Shown piece after piece: positions 27,832 to 39,229 of a DNA stretch of 64,000 nucleotides. The notes beneath the pieces were generated by a model. The model had not been told where the DNA came from and did no database searches. It was given only the letters and a program-made list of their open reading frames with translations. The DNA is taken from positions 695,456-759,455 of the forward strand of contig NZ_CP019436.1 in the NCBI RefSeq assembly GCF_002201895.1, read 5' to 3'. A program made the position numbers and the translations under genes. Position 1 is the stretch's first letter; each line of letters begins with the position of its first letter. The stretch is from Methanopyrus sp. SNP6 (lineage in GTDB: Archaea > JAADCQ01 > Methanopyri > Methanopyrales > Methanopyraceae).

Positions 27832-28632
27832 TCACTCGAGGATCGGACCTTCAGGACTAGGGATGAAACCTATCCGCTCCAAGAACTTGTCATCGTATAT
27901 AAGCTCCACTTCACAGCCTCGCAGGTACGGTCCTACTTTGGCGAGGACGCCGGGAGCGTCGACGCCTTCATCGAACACCACTTCGCTCTCCAGAAGCCCC
28001 CATCTTTCGATCCGGATGACGCGTCGCCCGAAGCCGGCGCGGTTCAATATCCTCTGAAGGCGTTTCCGCGTGACACCGGTTACGATCATTCTATCGTAAT
28101 GATCTGCCGCCATCTCGAGAAGGTATTCAACCTGCTCATCGGTGAGTTTCGCTTCGATCTCACCACGTTCCTCGTTCACCTCGACGATCTCCACCTCTAG
28201 AGGCATATTCTCGACGAAACCGAAACTCCTACCGATGTCACGTATCGACGCCTTCTCACCGTCCAGGAGTTGCTCACGGAGTCTGTAGAGTGGTACTAGC
28301 GCGTCCACGACTTCGGGACCTACTACTCCGATGTCTACGTAGACACCGTAGCCGACGCGATACAAGTCCACGATCCGACCGTAGATGATGTCGCCCGGGG
28401 AAACGTCAAACAACGATCTTACAGTGTCGAACTCTTCCACGATTTCTTCTACAGCTTCTTCCACCTCAGGGCCTCGAATGCGTAGCACTGCCCAAGCCCT
28501 GAAATTTTTCCTGATCTCCTCAAGTTCGGCGTCGAACTCAGATATAACGTTTTGAACCTGGGTACGGAGTGACTCCTCGGCACCGCTGTTCCGGTACAAC
28601 TTTTCCAGTATAGTCACATCCACAACGGACAC
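27832..28632 (-). CDS. Archaeal conserved protein with an S1/OB-like segment (DUF2110-like)
   Basis: This 266-residue soluble protein has a central segment, GDIIYGRIVDLYRVGYGVY then VDIGV, that looks like an S1-type OB fold. A helical region and a C-terminal alpha/beta part (residues 190-260) follow. It resembles the archaeal DUF2110 family, from memory. RNA binding is a reasonable inference from the S1-like strand pattern. It is co-directional with the HD and TFE genes. Confidence 0.6.
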   Translation of the reverse strand: MSVVDVTILEKLYRNSGAEESLRTQVQNVISEFDAELEEIRKNFRAWAVLRIRGPEVEEAVEEIVEEFDTVRSLFDVSPGDIIYGRIVDLYRVGYGVYVDIGVVGPEVVDALVPLYRLREQLLDGEKASIRDIGRSFGFVENMPLEVEIVEVNEERGEIEAKLTDEQVEYLLEMAADHYDRMIVTGVTRKRLQRILNRAGFGRRVIRIERWGLLESEVVFDEGVDAPGVLAKVGPYLRGCEVELIYDDKFLERIGFIPSPEGPILE

Positions 28633-28636
28633 ACGA

Positions 28637-29158
28637 TCACCACCGGGTTAATTCGGGAGGTATAGCGTTCAGATCGACCAACTCGTTATGAAGCTCGATC
28701 AAGCGCTTAACGGCCGGAGAATCTCCTCCTAATCGTTCAGAGAACTTGCGAACGACTACCTTGATCGGAACGTGCTCCGTTCCGAACGTCAAGTTATCGG
28801 CATGCGCCACGATCTTCTCCTCGAGGGTCTCGGGAACGTAATCTTTCGGCGGCAAACCCAGCTTCTTGGCTTCTTCCTTGGGAATACCGGCTCCGATGTG
28901 CCTCTCGACGATCCGGACGACCTCCTTTGGGTAACCGAATTCACTGACTATGTTCGCACCCACGACCGCATGATCTATGTCATGAGTACGGGCTCTGCCG
29001 ATGTCGTGTAATAATGCCCCGGTGCGTACGAGGCTCAGATCTGCGTCCTCTTCGCATCTTTCAGCCATCTCTTCAGCCAAGCGACAGACGGCCTTGCAGT
29101 GCTCGATAACGTGCTTGGGGCAACCTACTCGCTCTAGGTCTCTAATAGGATCCCTCAA
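28637..29158 (-). CDS. HD-domain metal-dependent phosphohydrolase
   Basis: This 173-residue protein has the HD signature: a first His in HVIEHCKAV, the HD pair in GALLHDIGRARTHDIDH, a downstream His in RIVERHIGAG and Asp in HADNLTFG. The substrate is unknown. The HD superfamily includes the methanopterin enzyme MptB, but nothing here singles that out. The start overlaps tfe by 4 bp. Confidence 0.8.
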   Translation of the reverse strand: MRDPIRDLERVGCPKHVIEHCKAVCRLAEEMAERCEEDADLSLVRTGALLHDIGRARTHDIDHAVVGANIVSEFGYPKEVVRIVERHIGAGIPKEEAKKLGLPPKDYVPETLEEKIVAHADNLTFGTEHVPIKVVVRKFSERLGGDSPAVKRLIELHNELVDLNAIPPELTRW

Positions 29159-29736
29159 CCGAGCCGTTCCCTGAGCTCCTCCAGCCTTCGGATCTCTACT
29201 TTTAGTTCCTCCGCTAGCCGTTCCAGCTCGCGCCTCTCCTCGGTGAGATCCACCTCTTCCAGCAATTCACCGCACTTAGGGCATCGGAACTCGTGTTCCA
29301 TAGCCTCCTCGAACGACATTCTAGGGCAATCATCGTTCCCGCAGTGGAATACGGGATGAGACATGTCGTTACTGAGTGCACGCTCAACCTCTTCGAGCTC
29401 CCGTCGACGCTCCTCGAGGCACATCCTGAGGACTTCTCGAAGGTTGAGCCGCCATGAGTAGACGGGGTATCGGTACTCTTCTCGACGCTCCTTTCTGAAC
29501 GTCGCAACGCCGCGTTCATGGAGCTTGTAAAGTACCTTCCGAACTTCTCTCGGGTCAACGCCCAGCTCCTCAGCTATCTCTTCGTCGATGGCCTCACGCT
29601 TGAGTATCACATCCACGGTTCTCTTCGCGACTTCAGGATCCACCCCTTTCTCACTGTCTAGGAGCGATAAAGTTACGTCTCTGAGGACCTCCAGGTCCTC
29701 TTCACCCAGATCGGCATACACGTTTGGACCCCCCAC
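29155..29736 (-). CDS. tfe: Transcription factor E, alpha subunit
   Basis: This 193-residue archaeal homologue of TFIIE-alpha assists TBP/TFB and RNA polymerase in promoter opening. It has a winged helix (residues 10-85, with EEIAEELGVDPREVRKVLY) and a zinc ribbon, CGNDDC ... CPKC, near residues 132-157. A C-terminal coiled coil rich in Glu/Arg/Leu follows. Confidence 0.9.
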   Translation of the reverse strand: MGGPNVYADLGEEDLEVLRDVTLSLLDSEKGVDPEVAKRTVDVILKREAIDEEIAEELGVDPREVRKVLYKLHERGVATFRKERREEYRYPVYSWRLNLREVLRMCLEERRRELEEVERALSNDMSHPVFHCGNDDCPRMSFEEAMEHEFRCPKCGELLEEVDLTEERRELERLAEELKVEIRRLEELRERLG

Positions 29737-29740
29737 CCCC

Positions 29741-30433
29741 TTACTGGATGCGCTTCAAGCACGTAATAAATTTGTGTAATCGACGGAACGTGTCCTTACG
29801 CGGATGGACTATAACTGCTGAACACTCACCTTCAGCAACCATTTTTGCTGCCTCTTCGGGCTTTTCGTCGTCGATCGTGTAATGATCAATCCCGATACCC
29901 TCGATACACCTCACTCCCAACTCGTCGAGGATGCCCTTAATCCACTCCGGGGAACGCACCCCCACGAGCAAGTGCAAATCCGTCTCCGCCGCAGCCTTAC
30001 CGAGACCGTGAACGACCGAGGGATGCAACTCAGGGCCGAGATCTTCCTTCCAGCCCTTCCTAGGCACCTTTCCACGGAAGAGTGCCGTGTGGAGAGGGCC
30101 ACAGGCCGTCAGGTACTTAGCACCGTCGACGATGCGCAACGCGTCGTACACGGCCTCCTTAATCTTGCTCTCCGGAACTCCGGTGGCGAGAGATGTACGG
30201 TGGAGGCCGATGTAACCTGGGCTGAGGTGAAGGGCCAGCTCGTACCCCTCCTTACGTAGACTCTCGACGTATCGCACGTCGGGATGGTACTTCCGTACAC
30301 TTCCAGCGATTGACCAGACGATCTTTCCGCCCAATTGTTCAACGCGCCTTCTCGCCACCTCTACTTCGGAGTTAGGTACCTCCTTCTTGGATGGATGATC
30401 GATGAACACTAGGAACTCCGACAGTCGTAGCAC
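29741..30433 (-). CDS. Unknown protein, possibly with a polysaccharide-deacetylase-like barrel
   Basis: I do not recognise this 230-residue soluble protein firmly. Its pattern (WSIAGSVRKYHPDVRYVESL, then KEGYELALHLSPG and later GIGIDHYTIDD) is reminiscent of NodB-type or other (beta/alpha) barrels, where an early loop and late HP pair bind metal. Catalytic residues cannot be assigned. It lies between purL and tfe with 3-4 bp spacing. Confidence 0.5.
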   Translation of the reverse strand: MLRLSEFLVFIDHPSKKEVPNSEVEVARRRVEQLGGKIVWSIAGSVRKYHPDVRYVESLRKEGYELALHLSPGYIGLHRTSLATGVPESKIKEAVYDALRIVDGAKYLTACGPLHTALFRGKVPRKGWKEDLGPELHPSVVHGLGKAAAETDLHLLVGVRSPEWIKGILDELGVRCIEGIGIDHYTIDDEKPEEAAKMVAEGECSAVIVHPRKDTFRRLHKFITCLKRIQ

Positions 30434-30436
30434 CCC

Positions 30437-32611
30437 CTATTCCAGGTAGTGCAACGGGGCCCTCCACAGCTCTTCCAGCTCCTCTCGATCCAGTGATACG
30501 TCCACGGATCCCACCGAAATCCGCAGGATACCATCTCCAGTGACCTTCCCTACCACTTGAGCCGGTATACCGGCCTCTTCAGCGGCTCCCAACACGTCGT
30601 CGGGTCGGTCCGTAGTCACGATAGCCCGACCGTGACTCTCGGACAACAGTAGGAAATCCCACCGTGACACGGAGTTCGGGACTTCGGATAGGTCCAGGGA
30701 AGCTCCTACGGATCCCAGTAGCTCGGCCACGGCTGCTAGAAGTCCTCCAGTGGACACGTCGGTGACCGAAGAAACCATATTCTGCCTCGCGATGCGGCGG
30801 AGCAGGTCGTGTAGGGCTCGCTCCCCGTCGTATCTCACGCGTGGTACCTTGCCACCCTTGATACCATGGTACTCGATGAGATACAGGGACCCGCCGAGCT
30901 CCTCCCGAGTCTCCCCTAGAACTATCACCGCTTCGCCTTCTTCGGGCTCTCGAGGGAAGTCTTCTAGATGGTCCAATCCCCGGATCACTCCCACGGCGCC
31001 TATCACGGGCGTAGGATTTACCGGGCCGTCGACTTCGTGCTCGTTGTACAGGCTCACGTTTCCTCCGACTACAGGAACCTCGAACTCGCGGGCTGCTTCT
31101 CCGAGTCCTTCGATCGATCGGCGAAGCTGGTAATAGACTCGCGGGTTTTCCGGGCTTCCGAAGTTCAAGCAGTCAACCAGGCAGAGCGGCTCCGCTCCGA
31201 CGGTAGCTAGGTTACGCAACGCTTCGGCGACGCACCCTTCCGTACCTGTTTTCGGATCGATGAGCACGTGCCGTGGATTCGAATCGGTCGTTAGGGCTAA
31301 GGCCACGTCTTCTAGGCCTTCGTGCTGCAGCCACATCACGGCAGCATCGTGACCCGGTTTCACGACGGTACGTCCTTGCACCTCATAGTCATATTGTCGG
31401 TAAACCCACTCACGAAGCGCCGGCGAAACGTTTGGAGAACTCAAGACTGAGCGCACTAGATCTTCGGGGTCCGGTTCCGGCACGTCCACGTTCTCGGGGT
31501 ACGAATAAGGCTTCTCCTCCCACTCGACTTCGGGAGCACCATCGGCCAGAAACTTTGCGGGAACTCGGGCGATGACGTCGTCACCGTCCTTGACCGTAAG
31601 GCAGCCGTCGTCAGTAACCCTGCCGACGACCGACGCCTCGAGACCGTACTTACGGCAGATTTCTATCACCTCGTCCACGTCCTCAGGAGCCACGACGAGC
31701 AGCATTCTCTCCTGGGATTCCGAGAGCATGATCTCCCACGGTTCCATCCCTTCCTCCCGGAGTGGGACCTTGGAGACGTCGATCTCGACGCCGGTCCCTC
31801 CATCGGCGGCCATCTCGGTTGCGGCGCACGTCAGACCGGCGGCACCTAAGTCCTTGCACCCCTTGACCAAACCACGCTCGACGGCCTCCCGGATGGCGAT
31901 GATCAGTTGACGCTCCGTGAACGGGTCGCCGATCTGGACCGCCGGCCTGTCTTCTTCCTCCGATTCCTCGCCCAGCTCCTCAGAAGCGAAGGCCGCACCA
32001 CCGATCCCATCGCGGCCCGTCCGAGCGCCGACTAGTATCAACACGTCTCCGGGGCAGTCTGCACGACCTCGTACGATCTCACTTCTGCGGACTATACCCA
32101 CACACATAACGTTGACGAGGGGATTGCGCTCGTAAGAAGGATCGAACTCCAGCTCTCCACCCACAGTCGGGACTCCGATGCGGTTACCGTAGTCCGAGAT
32201 CCCGCGGACGACACCGTCGACGAGGTAGGGGACGCGTCCCCCGTCCAGCGGGCCGAAGCGAAGCGGGTCTAGGAGAGCTATCGGAAACGCTCCCATCGAC
32301 AGAACATCTCGGACGATCCCGCCGACGCCCGTCGCCGCCCCGTTGTACGGGTCCACGTAGGAGGGGTGGTTGTGACTCTCTATACCGACCACTACGGCCC
32401 ATTCATCGTCGATGGCAACTACGGCGGCGTCATCACCGGGACCCACGATGACATGATCCGCCTCGCTGGGAAGCTGTCGAAGTAAGTGGCGAGTACTACG
32501 GTAGGCACAGTGTTCCGACCACATGTTCTCGAACATGGCTCGCTCCGTGGCGTTTGGGTCCCTGCCCAGTTCCTCCCGGATGAGCTCCAGATCACGTTCG
32601 TCCAACGTCAA
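30437..32611 (-). CDS. purL: Phosphoribosylformylglycinamidine synthase subunit PurL
   Basis: This 724-residue PurL of the small type uses ATP to convert FGAR to FGAM in purine synthesis, with PurQ and PurS encoded elsewhere. Signatures are [12 protein letters not shown] near residue 30, [30 protein letters not shown], a repeat of the fold after residue 400 and [12 protein letters not shown] near the end. Length is normal for archaeal PurL. Confidence 0.95.
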   Translation of the reverse strand: MTLDERDLELIREELGRDPNATERAMFENMWSEHCAYRSTRHLLRQLPSEADHVIVGPGDDAAVVAIDDEWAVVVGIESHNHPSYVDPYNGAATGVGGIVRDVLSMGAFPIALLDPLRFGPLDGGRVPYLVDGVVRGISDYGNRIGVPTVGGELEFDPSYERNPLVNVMCVGIVRRSEIVRGRADCPGDVLILVGARTGRDGIGGAAFASEELGEESEEEDRPAVQIGDPFTERQLIIAIREAVERGLVKGCKDLGAAGLTCAATEMAADGGTGVEIDVSKVPLREEGMEPWEIMLSESQERMLLVVAPEDVDEVIEICRKYGLEASVVGRVTDDGCLTVKDGDDVIARVPAKFLADGAPEVEWEEKPYSYPENVDVPEPDPEDLVRSVLSSPNVSPALREWVYRQYDYEVQGRTVVKPGHDAAVMWLQHEGLEDVALALTTDSNPRHVLIDPKTGTEGCVAEALRNLATVGAEPLCLVDCLNFGSPENPRVYYQLRRSIEGLGEAAREFEVPVVGGNVSLYNEHEVDGPVNPTPVIGAVGVIRGLDHLEDFPREPEEGEAVIVLGETREELGGSLYLIEYHGIKGGKVPRVRYDGERALHDLLRRIARQNMVSSVTDVSTGGLLAAVAELLGSVGASLDLSEVPNSVSRWDFLLLSESHGRAIVTTDRPDDVLGAAEEAGIPAQVVGKVTGDGILRISVGSVDVSLDREELEELWRAPLHYLE

Positions 32612-32674
32612 GTCGAGACCCCTAAGGGAGTGCGTAACCTCGTCATCCCAAAACGTCGGCAGACAGCGGGTTCC

Positions 32675-33562
32675 TCATCGGGATAAATCGACGACGTGGT
32701 CCCACAGAGGCCTTGCGTCGATAACCTCCTCGAGTGTGCTGACGCACATAGGGCAGGGTGTGAGGATTGGTCTTCCGAGTCGTTCGTACGTCCTCACCGT
32801 GGACTCCGAGGGCTTCTTCACAAGCGCCCCGCCGCCGCAACATCGATACTTACGCGGTGGTAACTCAACGTCGGGAAGGCGCTCTAGGACGTAGTCGTCC
32901 ACTCCATGCCTTACGAGGTGACACGGTGACTTATAAGCGGCACCTTTCGGCACCCCGTCGAATTCCGCTATCTCAGCGTAGTACAGCGGACGCTCTCCTA
33001 CCACTTCCACACAAAAATCGTAACAGCCCGGGCAGAACACAACCACGATGTCGAAATCATCGAACATCGAGCACCACCTCTGCACTATCTCCTCGGGGAC
33101 TTCCTCACCACGCTTCCGAGCGAAGTTCATACAGCAAGGTTCATCCTCGCCTAAAGTCGCCAATCCCGCGCGGCGCACGATTTCGATGACTCGTTGGAGC
33201 CACTCCGGTCGACTTCTGATCGTGCATCCTAAGATCGCCACTCCGTCACCCTGTAGGGGCTCGGATTCGTCCGCGAGCTTTCGTCCGTAGGGGGTACCTA
33301 TCTGCCTGGCCTTTCGCACGGCTTCGGGGGTGGGTTCCTTCTTCCTCAGGTCGGTGATCACCTCGGTGTGGGGAACGTCGTGAGGGCACAGCTGCTCACA
33401 GAGGCCACATACCGTACAATCGGAAGCTACACTCAACGCCTCTTCGAATCGGCCCAAAGCGGCGAGCACGTTGAACGACCTCCTAGGTATATCGTTCGGA
33501 CATCTGGATTCGCAAGCCCCGCAACCGTCACACCGGGCCAACACGCGCTCCCACTCCAACAT
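32675..33562 (-). CDS. HdrD/GlpC-like iron-sulfur oxidoreductase
   Basis: This 295-residue protein has two [4Fe-4S] motifs, CDGCGACESRCP and CTVCGLCEQLCP, followed by two Cys-rich CCG-type domains. The first of these has PCCMNFA and CPGCYDFC; the second has SPCHLVRHG, CCGGGALVKK and TPCPMC. This is the layout of HdrD/HdrBC, GlpC and TfrB-type subunits, which pass electrons to disulfides or quinone-like acceptors. It stands alone between purL and fau-1, so the partner is unknown. Confidence 0.8.
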   Translation of the reverse strand: MLEWERVLARCDGCGACESRCPNDIPRRSFNVLAALGRFEEALSVASDCTVCGLCEQLCPHDVPHTEVITDLRKKEPTPEAVRKARQIGTPYGRKLADESEPLQGDGVAILGCTIRSRPEWLQRVIEIVRRAGLATLGEDEPCCMNFARKRGEEVPEEIVQRWCSMFDDFDIVVVFCPGCYDFCVEVVGERPLYYAEIAEFDGVPKGAAYKSPCHLVRHGVDDYVLERLPDVELPPRKYRCCGGGALVKKPSESTVRTYERLGRPILTPCPMCVSTLEEVIDARPLWDHVVDLSR

Positions 33563-33577
33563 CGTTTCCCCTGAGGT

Positions 33578-35032
<1,455 letters not shown>

Positions 35033-35056
35033 CTAGAGCACCCCCGGGGGAAGCGG

Positions 35057-35359
35057 ATGGGAGACCCAGAGGTTCTCCTCGAGGTCTACGAGGTGATCCG
35101 TAACCGTATCGAGGAGCGTCCGGAGGGATCTTACGTCGCGGATCTCACTGAGGGCGACGATACTAAACCGGCCATCAACAAGATCTGCGAGAAGATCATC
35201 GAGGAGTCAGGAGAGCTCATCCTCGCGGCTAAGGACGGGGACCGAGAAGGCGTAGTTTATGAATCCACCGACCTAATCTTCCACGTGTTGGTCTTACTCG
35301 CGTACCTAGGGATAGAGATAGGGGAAGTGTTCGATGAGTTCGAGCGGAGAAGGAGATGA
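35057..35359 (+). CDS. hisE: Phosphoribosyl-ATP pyrophosphatase
   Basis: This 100-residue all-alpha MazG-like enzyme of histidine synthesis hydrolyses PR-ATP to PR-AMP. The metal-binding pattern is visible as [17 protein letters not shown] and [15 protein letters not shown] use ATG 35057; the frame is open further upstream to 34859, but that part is antisense to fau-1 and lacks homology. It stands apart from other his genes. Confidence 0.9.
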   Translation: MGDPEVLLEVYEVIRNRIEERPEGSYVADLTEGDDTKPAINKICEKIIEESGELILAAKDGDREGVVYESTDLIFHVLVLLAYLGIEIGEVFDEFERRRR

Positions 35360-35699
35360 GCTGCCAGACCTCCCGGTGCCTGAGGATTGCAAGTACGTCT
35401 ACTACGTGGTCCTGTTTCAGAACCCAGAAGACAAGAACTGGGACCTTTTCGCAGTGATCCGCGGCTATCCGGGTCTTAAGGAGCTGTATGCTATAGCCGT
35501 CCACCTTGCGCGTGTGGTCGAAGACGCACTGAAGGAGGTAGACGAAAAGCTGGATGTGGAGCTCCAAATAATCCCGGTAGGAGGCGAGAAGGGCATCCCG
35601 GAGGAGAAAACCGCGAAACTGTTAGAAGCTGTCGACGGGCTCCTTGAAACAGCAGCCCAGTGTGCCAGAGGGCCCGAACGAGTGGATGACGAATTCTGA
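35334..35699 (+). CDS. Unknown 121-residue protein downstream of hisE
   Basis: This is a small acidic soluble protein with a predicted alpha/beta fold ([20 protein letters not shown], then a long helix). It starts inside the 3' end of hisE, so it is translationally coupled. I do not recognise a family. Its codon use looks like that of real genes. Confidence 0.6.
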   Translation: MSSSGEGDELPDLPVPEDCKYVYYVVLFQNPEDKNWDLFAVIRGYPGLKELYAIAVHLARVVEDALKEVDEKLDVELQIIPVGGEKGIPEEKTAKLLEAVDGLLETAAQCARGPERVDDEF

Positions 35700-35717
35700 G
35701 GACGGTGACCGTCTGGG

Positions 35718-37090
35718 ATGATCGGTGCGGGCGAGGCCGACATGGATCGAGTCGTTATCATCGGCGCAGGACCGGCAGGACTCTTCGCGGCCCGAGAAGT
35801 GGCGCTTAGGACCGAGCGAGACGTAGAGGTAGTAGTGTACGAACAAGGACCTAGCCTGGAAGACCGGCTGGAGAGCGGGGAAGTAATGCGCGGCGTGGGT
35901 GGAGCCGGTGGACTTTCAGATGGCGTGCTGAACCTCAGGCCAGACGTCGGGGGCGACTTGATTTCCATCGTAGGGGGACAAGAAGTCAGCGAACAAACTC
36001 GTCGAGTACGTCGACGAAGTCTTCCTGAAGCACGGAGCACCGAAGGAACTCAAGGTACCCGAAGGCCCGAAGGCGGAGGAGATCGCACTCCGTGCAGCGG
36101 CAGCCGATGTCGAGTTCGTCCGGATTCCACAACGTCACATCGGCTCGGACAACTTGCCGAAGGTCGTAGGATCATTGGTCCGTGAACTGGAGGAGTTAGG
36201 GGTAAAAATCGTCCCGGAAACCAGAGTCGAGAGGATCCTGGCCGACGAATGCGTGCGAGGGGTTAAGCTCGAAGACGGACGTGAGGTAGAAGCGGACTAC
36301 GTCATCGCGGCTCCTGGACGTGTCGGAGCCAACTGGATGATGCGTGAGGCGAAGCGGCTGGGGCTGCGGCTAAGATACAATCCCATAGACGTCGGCGTTC
36401 GGGTTGAGATCCCTCGCATAATTTATGGAACCTGTCGTGAAAGTATCGCTCGATCCGAAGTTCCGCACCCGGACCCCAACGTACGATGATCCGGTACGGA
36501 CTTTCTGTGTATGTCACGGCGGGTATGTGGTGAAGGAGAACTACGAGGGATTCGTGGGTGTAAACGGACACTCTTACCGGAGGAAGAAGTCCGAAAACAC
36601 GAACTTCGCGTTCCTCGTCAGTATAGACTTGACTGAACCTGTAGAAAATACCATCGAGTACGGTAGATCGATCGGCCGATTGGCCACTACCATCGGCGGA
36701 AACAGACCGATAATTCAGCGGCTCGGCGACCTCCGCCGCGGAAGGCGGTCGACTTGGGATCGCATCAACAGGTCTCACGTTACACCTACTCTAACGGACG
36801 TCACGCCTGGGGACATCTCGATGGCACTCCCACACCGAGTCACGGTGAACATCATCGAAGGATTAGAACATCTCGACGAGGTGATACCAGGAGTAGCCTC
36901 CGATTCCACACTGCTATACGCACCGGAGATCAAGTTCTACTCGGCTCGAGTAGAAACGAACGAAAACCTGGAGACTAGAGTGGAGAACCTGTTCGTAGCC
37001 GGTGACGGCGCCGGATTATCCCGAGACATCGTGAACGCTGCCGCTACCGGAGTTATCGCCGGGCGTGCAGTCGCCGAGCGTATCGGTTAA
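35718..37090 (+). pseudogene. FAD-dependent dehydrogenase, two frameshifts
   Basis: The gene encodes a large Rossmann-fold flavoprotein with VIIGAGPAGLFAAREVAL at the N-terminus (start ATG 35718 or 35742). The frame is lost at the G5 run 35973-35977 and continues in +1 as KKSANKLVEYVDEVFLKHG. It is lost again at the T3 run 36422-36424 and continues from 36425 as MEPVVKVSLDPKFR to 37090. Removing one G and one T gives a continuous protein of about 457 residues resembling the COG2509 dehydrogenases. The C-terminal FAD-binding NLFVAGDGAG is intact. It may be a decaying gene or carry two homopolymer sequence errors. Confidence 0.75.
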
Positions 37091-37101
37091 GGGGGAAATC
37101 C

Positions 37102-38037
37102 ATGCTATCCCACGCACTACTAGCCCTACTTATAGCCACCCAAACCGATGTTGGACACGACAATGGATGCTGCACAGTACTAGTGCACGTGCATCACGGA
37201 TACGATGTAGTAGCGTACAGGAGAGACGCTAGATACCAAGCTGAAATACTGATCGTGCGCACGAAATGGGCCGGACGGAAGGCGATTAAAGAATACAAAG
37301 TTCAAGGCGGGTACTTTTGCCACACTGTAATCACGGAAGATGGATGGATAGTAACTATAGGAGGACGGGATATTCCTAAAGTGAATAGGGAACTTGAAAA
37401 ACTTGGGGCAGAAATAGTATCCAGAGGCCGAATCAAGAAGGATGAAATCGAAAGAGCTGAAGAACTTCTTAAGGAGGCTAAGTGGGGACACTTCGTCGTA
37501 AAATCCCCGAGCGACGTCGTTGGAGTGGCGTCGTACGACTATAGAATCTCCTCATCGGAGGTCGACGTGTTCAGGATTAAGGACGGTGAGTACGTTAAAG
37601 TGACCAACAATCCGAGGTATTACAATCGGGGGCGATTCGAAGAGTTCGGTAAAAATCCCATCGACGCTGCCGTTAAGATCGCAGGGAAAGACCCGTACGG
37701 ACTCCATCGACGGGATATAATCACGTACAAGTTAACGGTGAACAAAACGTCAAGCAGCGTCAAAGTTTGGGCTTCCTACGATGGCGGAGCGCTACTCGAA
37801 GGGGCTAACGGAGGGCCGGATCCGATCCGATTCATGGGCAAGACGGTAGAAGCCAGCGATATTCCGAGGATTCCCAAGAGGAAACCGCTAGGAGAAGTGA
37901 TATTACGGGTGAGCGGAGGGCACAAGGGCGAGGGAGAGTTGCCCAATCCCGCCGCCGTAGCCGCGGCCTTGATCAGTGGAGCCGTGTTCGTGGCGTTTCT
38001 AGGACAGTTATCGCTCCAGAGGCGAAATCTTTATTAA
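37102..38037 (+). CDS. Exported protein of unknown function with C-terminal membrane anchor
   Basis: This 311-residue protein begins with a short hydrophobic signal-like segment (MLSHALLALLIATQTD). A mostly beta/alpha extracellular domain follows with pairs such as GYFCHTVITEDGWIVTIGG. It ends with a Pro-preceded hydrophobic segment (LPNPAAVAAALISGAVFVAF) and a basic tail. I recognise no family. The tail resembles those of other exported proteins in this window. Confidence 0.6.
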   Translation: MLSHALLALLIATQTDVGHDNGCCTVLVHVHHGYDVVAYRRDARYQAEILIVRTKWAGRKAIKEYKVQGGYFCHTVITEDGWIVTIGGRDIPKVNRELEKLGAEIVSRGRIKKDEIERAEELLKEAKWGHFVVKSPSDVVGVASYDYRISSSEVDVFRIKDGEYVKVTNNPRYYNRGRFEEFGKNPIDAAVKIAGKDPYGLHRRDIITYKLTVNKTSSSVKVWASYDGGALLEGANGGPDPIRFMGKTVEASDIPRIPKRKPLGEVILRVSGGHKGEGELPNPAAVAAALISGAVFVAFLGQLSLQRRNLY

Positions 38038-38040
38038 ATA
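38030..38040 (+). promoter_or_regulatory. TATA box for tRNA-Ala
   Basis: TTTATTAAATA lies 29 bp before the tRNA 5' end, in the stop codon region of the preceding gene, with a purine-rich stretch (GGCGAAA) upstream as a possible BRE. This matches the usual archaeal tRNA promoter layout. Confidence 0.65.
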
Positions 38041-38068
38041 CCTAGAGGCGATGGAGGGCTTGGACCGA

Positions 38069-38145
38069 GGGCCCGCAGCTCAGCCTGGCAGAGCGCGGCC
38101 CTTGCGAGGCCGTGGCCCCGGGTTCAAATCCCGGCGGGTCCACCA
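38069..38145 (+). tRNA. tRNA-Ala (UGC) with genome-encoded CCA and C at position 8
   Basis: All four arms fold. Acceptor GGGCCCG pairs with CGGGTCC and contains the G3-U70 pair that specifies alanine. D-stem GCTC/GAGC; anticodon stem CGGCC/GGCCG with anticodon TGC at 38103-38105; T-stem CCGGG/CCCGG with loop TTCAAAT; discriminator A; then encoded CCA (38143-38145). Position 8 (38076) is C instead of the near-universal U. In Methanopyrus such tRNAs are known to be edited C to U by the deaminase CDAT8. There is no intron. Confidence 0.97.
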
Positions 38146-38213
38146 ACCACGAATCGTTATGTTCCTCAAAACATTTCGGACCCTCGATATCGCACGAACT
38201 AGGGGTGATGACA

Positions 38214-39227
38214 ATGAATGGCAAGATCTTAACGGCTATAGGGGTAGCAGTATGCTTAGCATTAGCTACCGGCGTAGTAGCGTTCAACCCTGTAAGTAAA
38301 GTCAAGGAGTTCGACCCTAAGCATGCTTTAGACTTTGCTAAGAAGGTATGTAATCTAGGACCACGCTATGGAGGCAATGAGGCAGAGCTGAAAGCAGCCA
38401 ACATGATGGTAGCGGAGCTGAGGAAATATGGACTTAACGTACGCAAGGAAAAAGTCGATTTAGGTGGCGGTAAATATACGTACAACGTGATAGGGGAAAT
38501 TAAGGGGACTGATGAACCAAATAAGTATGTGATTGTTGGATCCCACATCGATTCGCCAGGATTCTGTGAAGGTGCTACAGATGATGCGGCAGCAATGGGA
38601 ATTCAAGTCGAAATGGCACGAATACTTGCTAAGAATTTCCGTCCGAAGAAAACTGTATTGATAATTGGATTCGGTGGTGAAGAGCTATGGTTCAAAGGAT
38701 CAGAGGCTTTCGTAAAGAAACACCCAGAGATTGTTAAAAATTGTGAAGCAGTAATCGACCTTAACTGTGTAGGTGCCGGACAGAATGTGTTCCTAACTCG
38801 GAAGAGTGCGAAACCGGAACCGGTAGAGGGGGATCCGAAGCTCATCAAACTTCTGGAAGAGTGTGCGAAAGAACTTGGACACCCGGTCACGGTAGGAGAC
38901 ACGACGTATCCGAGCGACACCTACCCGTTCTATCATAACGGGACCAAACGCGTCCCCGTGTGTCAGGTGATGAGTCAGCCGTTCGAAGTGCCACCGTGGA
39001 GTGAGTCCAACACGGCGGACAAGTTAGACCCGAAGGACATGGAGAAAGTGGGAGAAACCGTCACCCTCGCTGTTGTGAAACTGACGAATGCCGAACCCGC
39101 TTCAAAACCGCTATGGGAAGCGAAGCGCGCCGAGGAGTCCGGCGGTGCAGGTCGGCTTACGCCGGTATGGTGGGTGACCGCGCTTCTTGGAGTTGCAGCC
39201 GCACTGCTCCGGCCTCGGGGGAGATAA
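38214..39227 (+). CDS. Exported M28-family metallopeptidase with C-terminal anchor
   Basis: This 337-residue zinc aminopeptidase-like protein starts at ATG 38214 after GGGGTGATGACA and has the signal peptide KILTAIGVAVCLALATG. M28 ligands can be traced: SHIDSPGFCEGATDDAAA (His and bridging Asp), GGEE (general base and zinc Glu), and IDLNCVG (Asp). The C-terminus has a hydrophobic segment WWVTALLGVAAALL followed by RPRGR after LTP. It probably degrades peptides outside the membrane. Confidence 0.85.
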   Translation: MNGKILTAIGVAVCLALATGVVAFNPVSKVKEFDPKHALDFAKKVCNLGPRYGGNEAELKAANMMVAELRKYGLNVRKEKVDLGGGKYTYNVIGEIKGTDEPNKYVIVGSHIDSPGFCEGATDDAAAMGIQVEMARILAKNFRPKKTVLIIGFGGEELWFKGSEAFVKKHPEIVKNCEAVIDLNCVGAGQNVFLTRKSAKPEPVEGDPKLIKLLEECAKELGHPVTVGDTTYPSDTYPFYHNGTKRVPVCQVMSQPFEVPPWSESNTADKLDPKDMEKVGETVTLAVVKLTNAEPASKPLWEAKRAEESGGAGRLTPVWWVTALLGVAAALLRPRGR

Positions 39228-39229
39228 GA

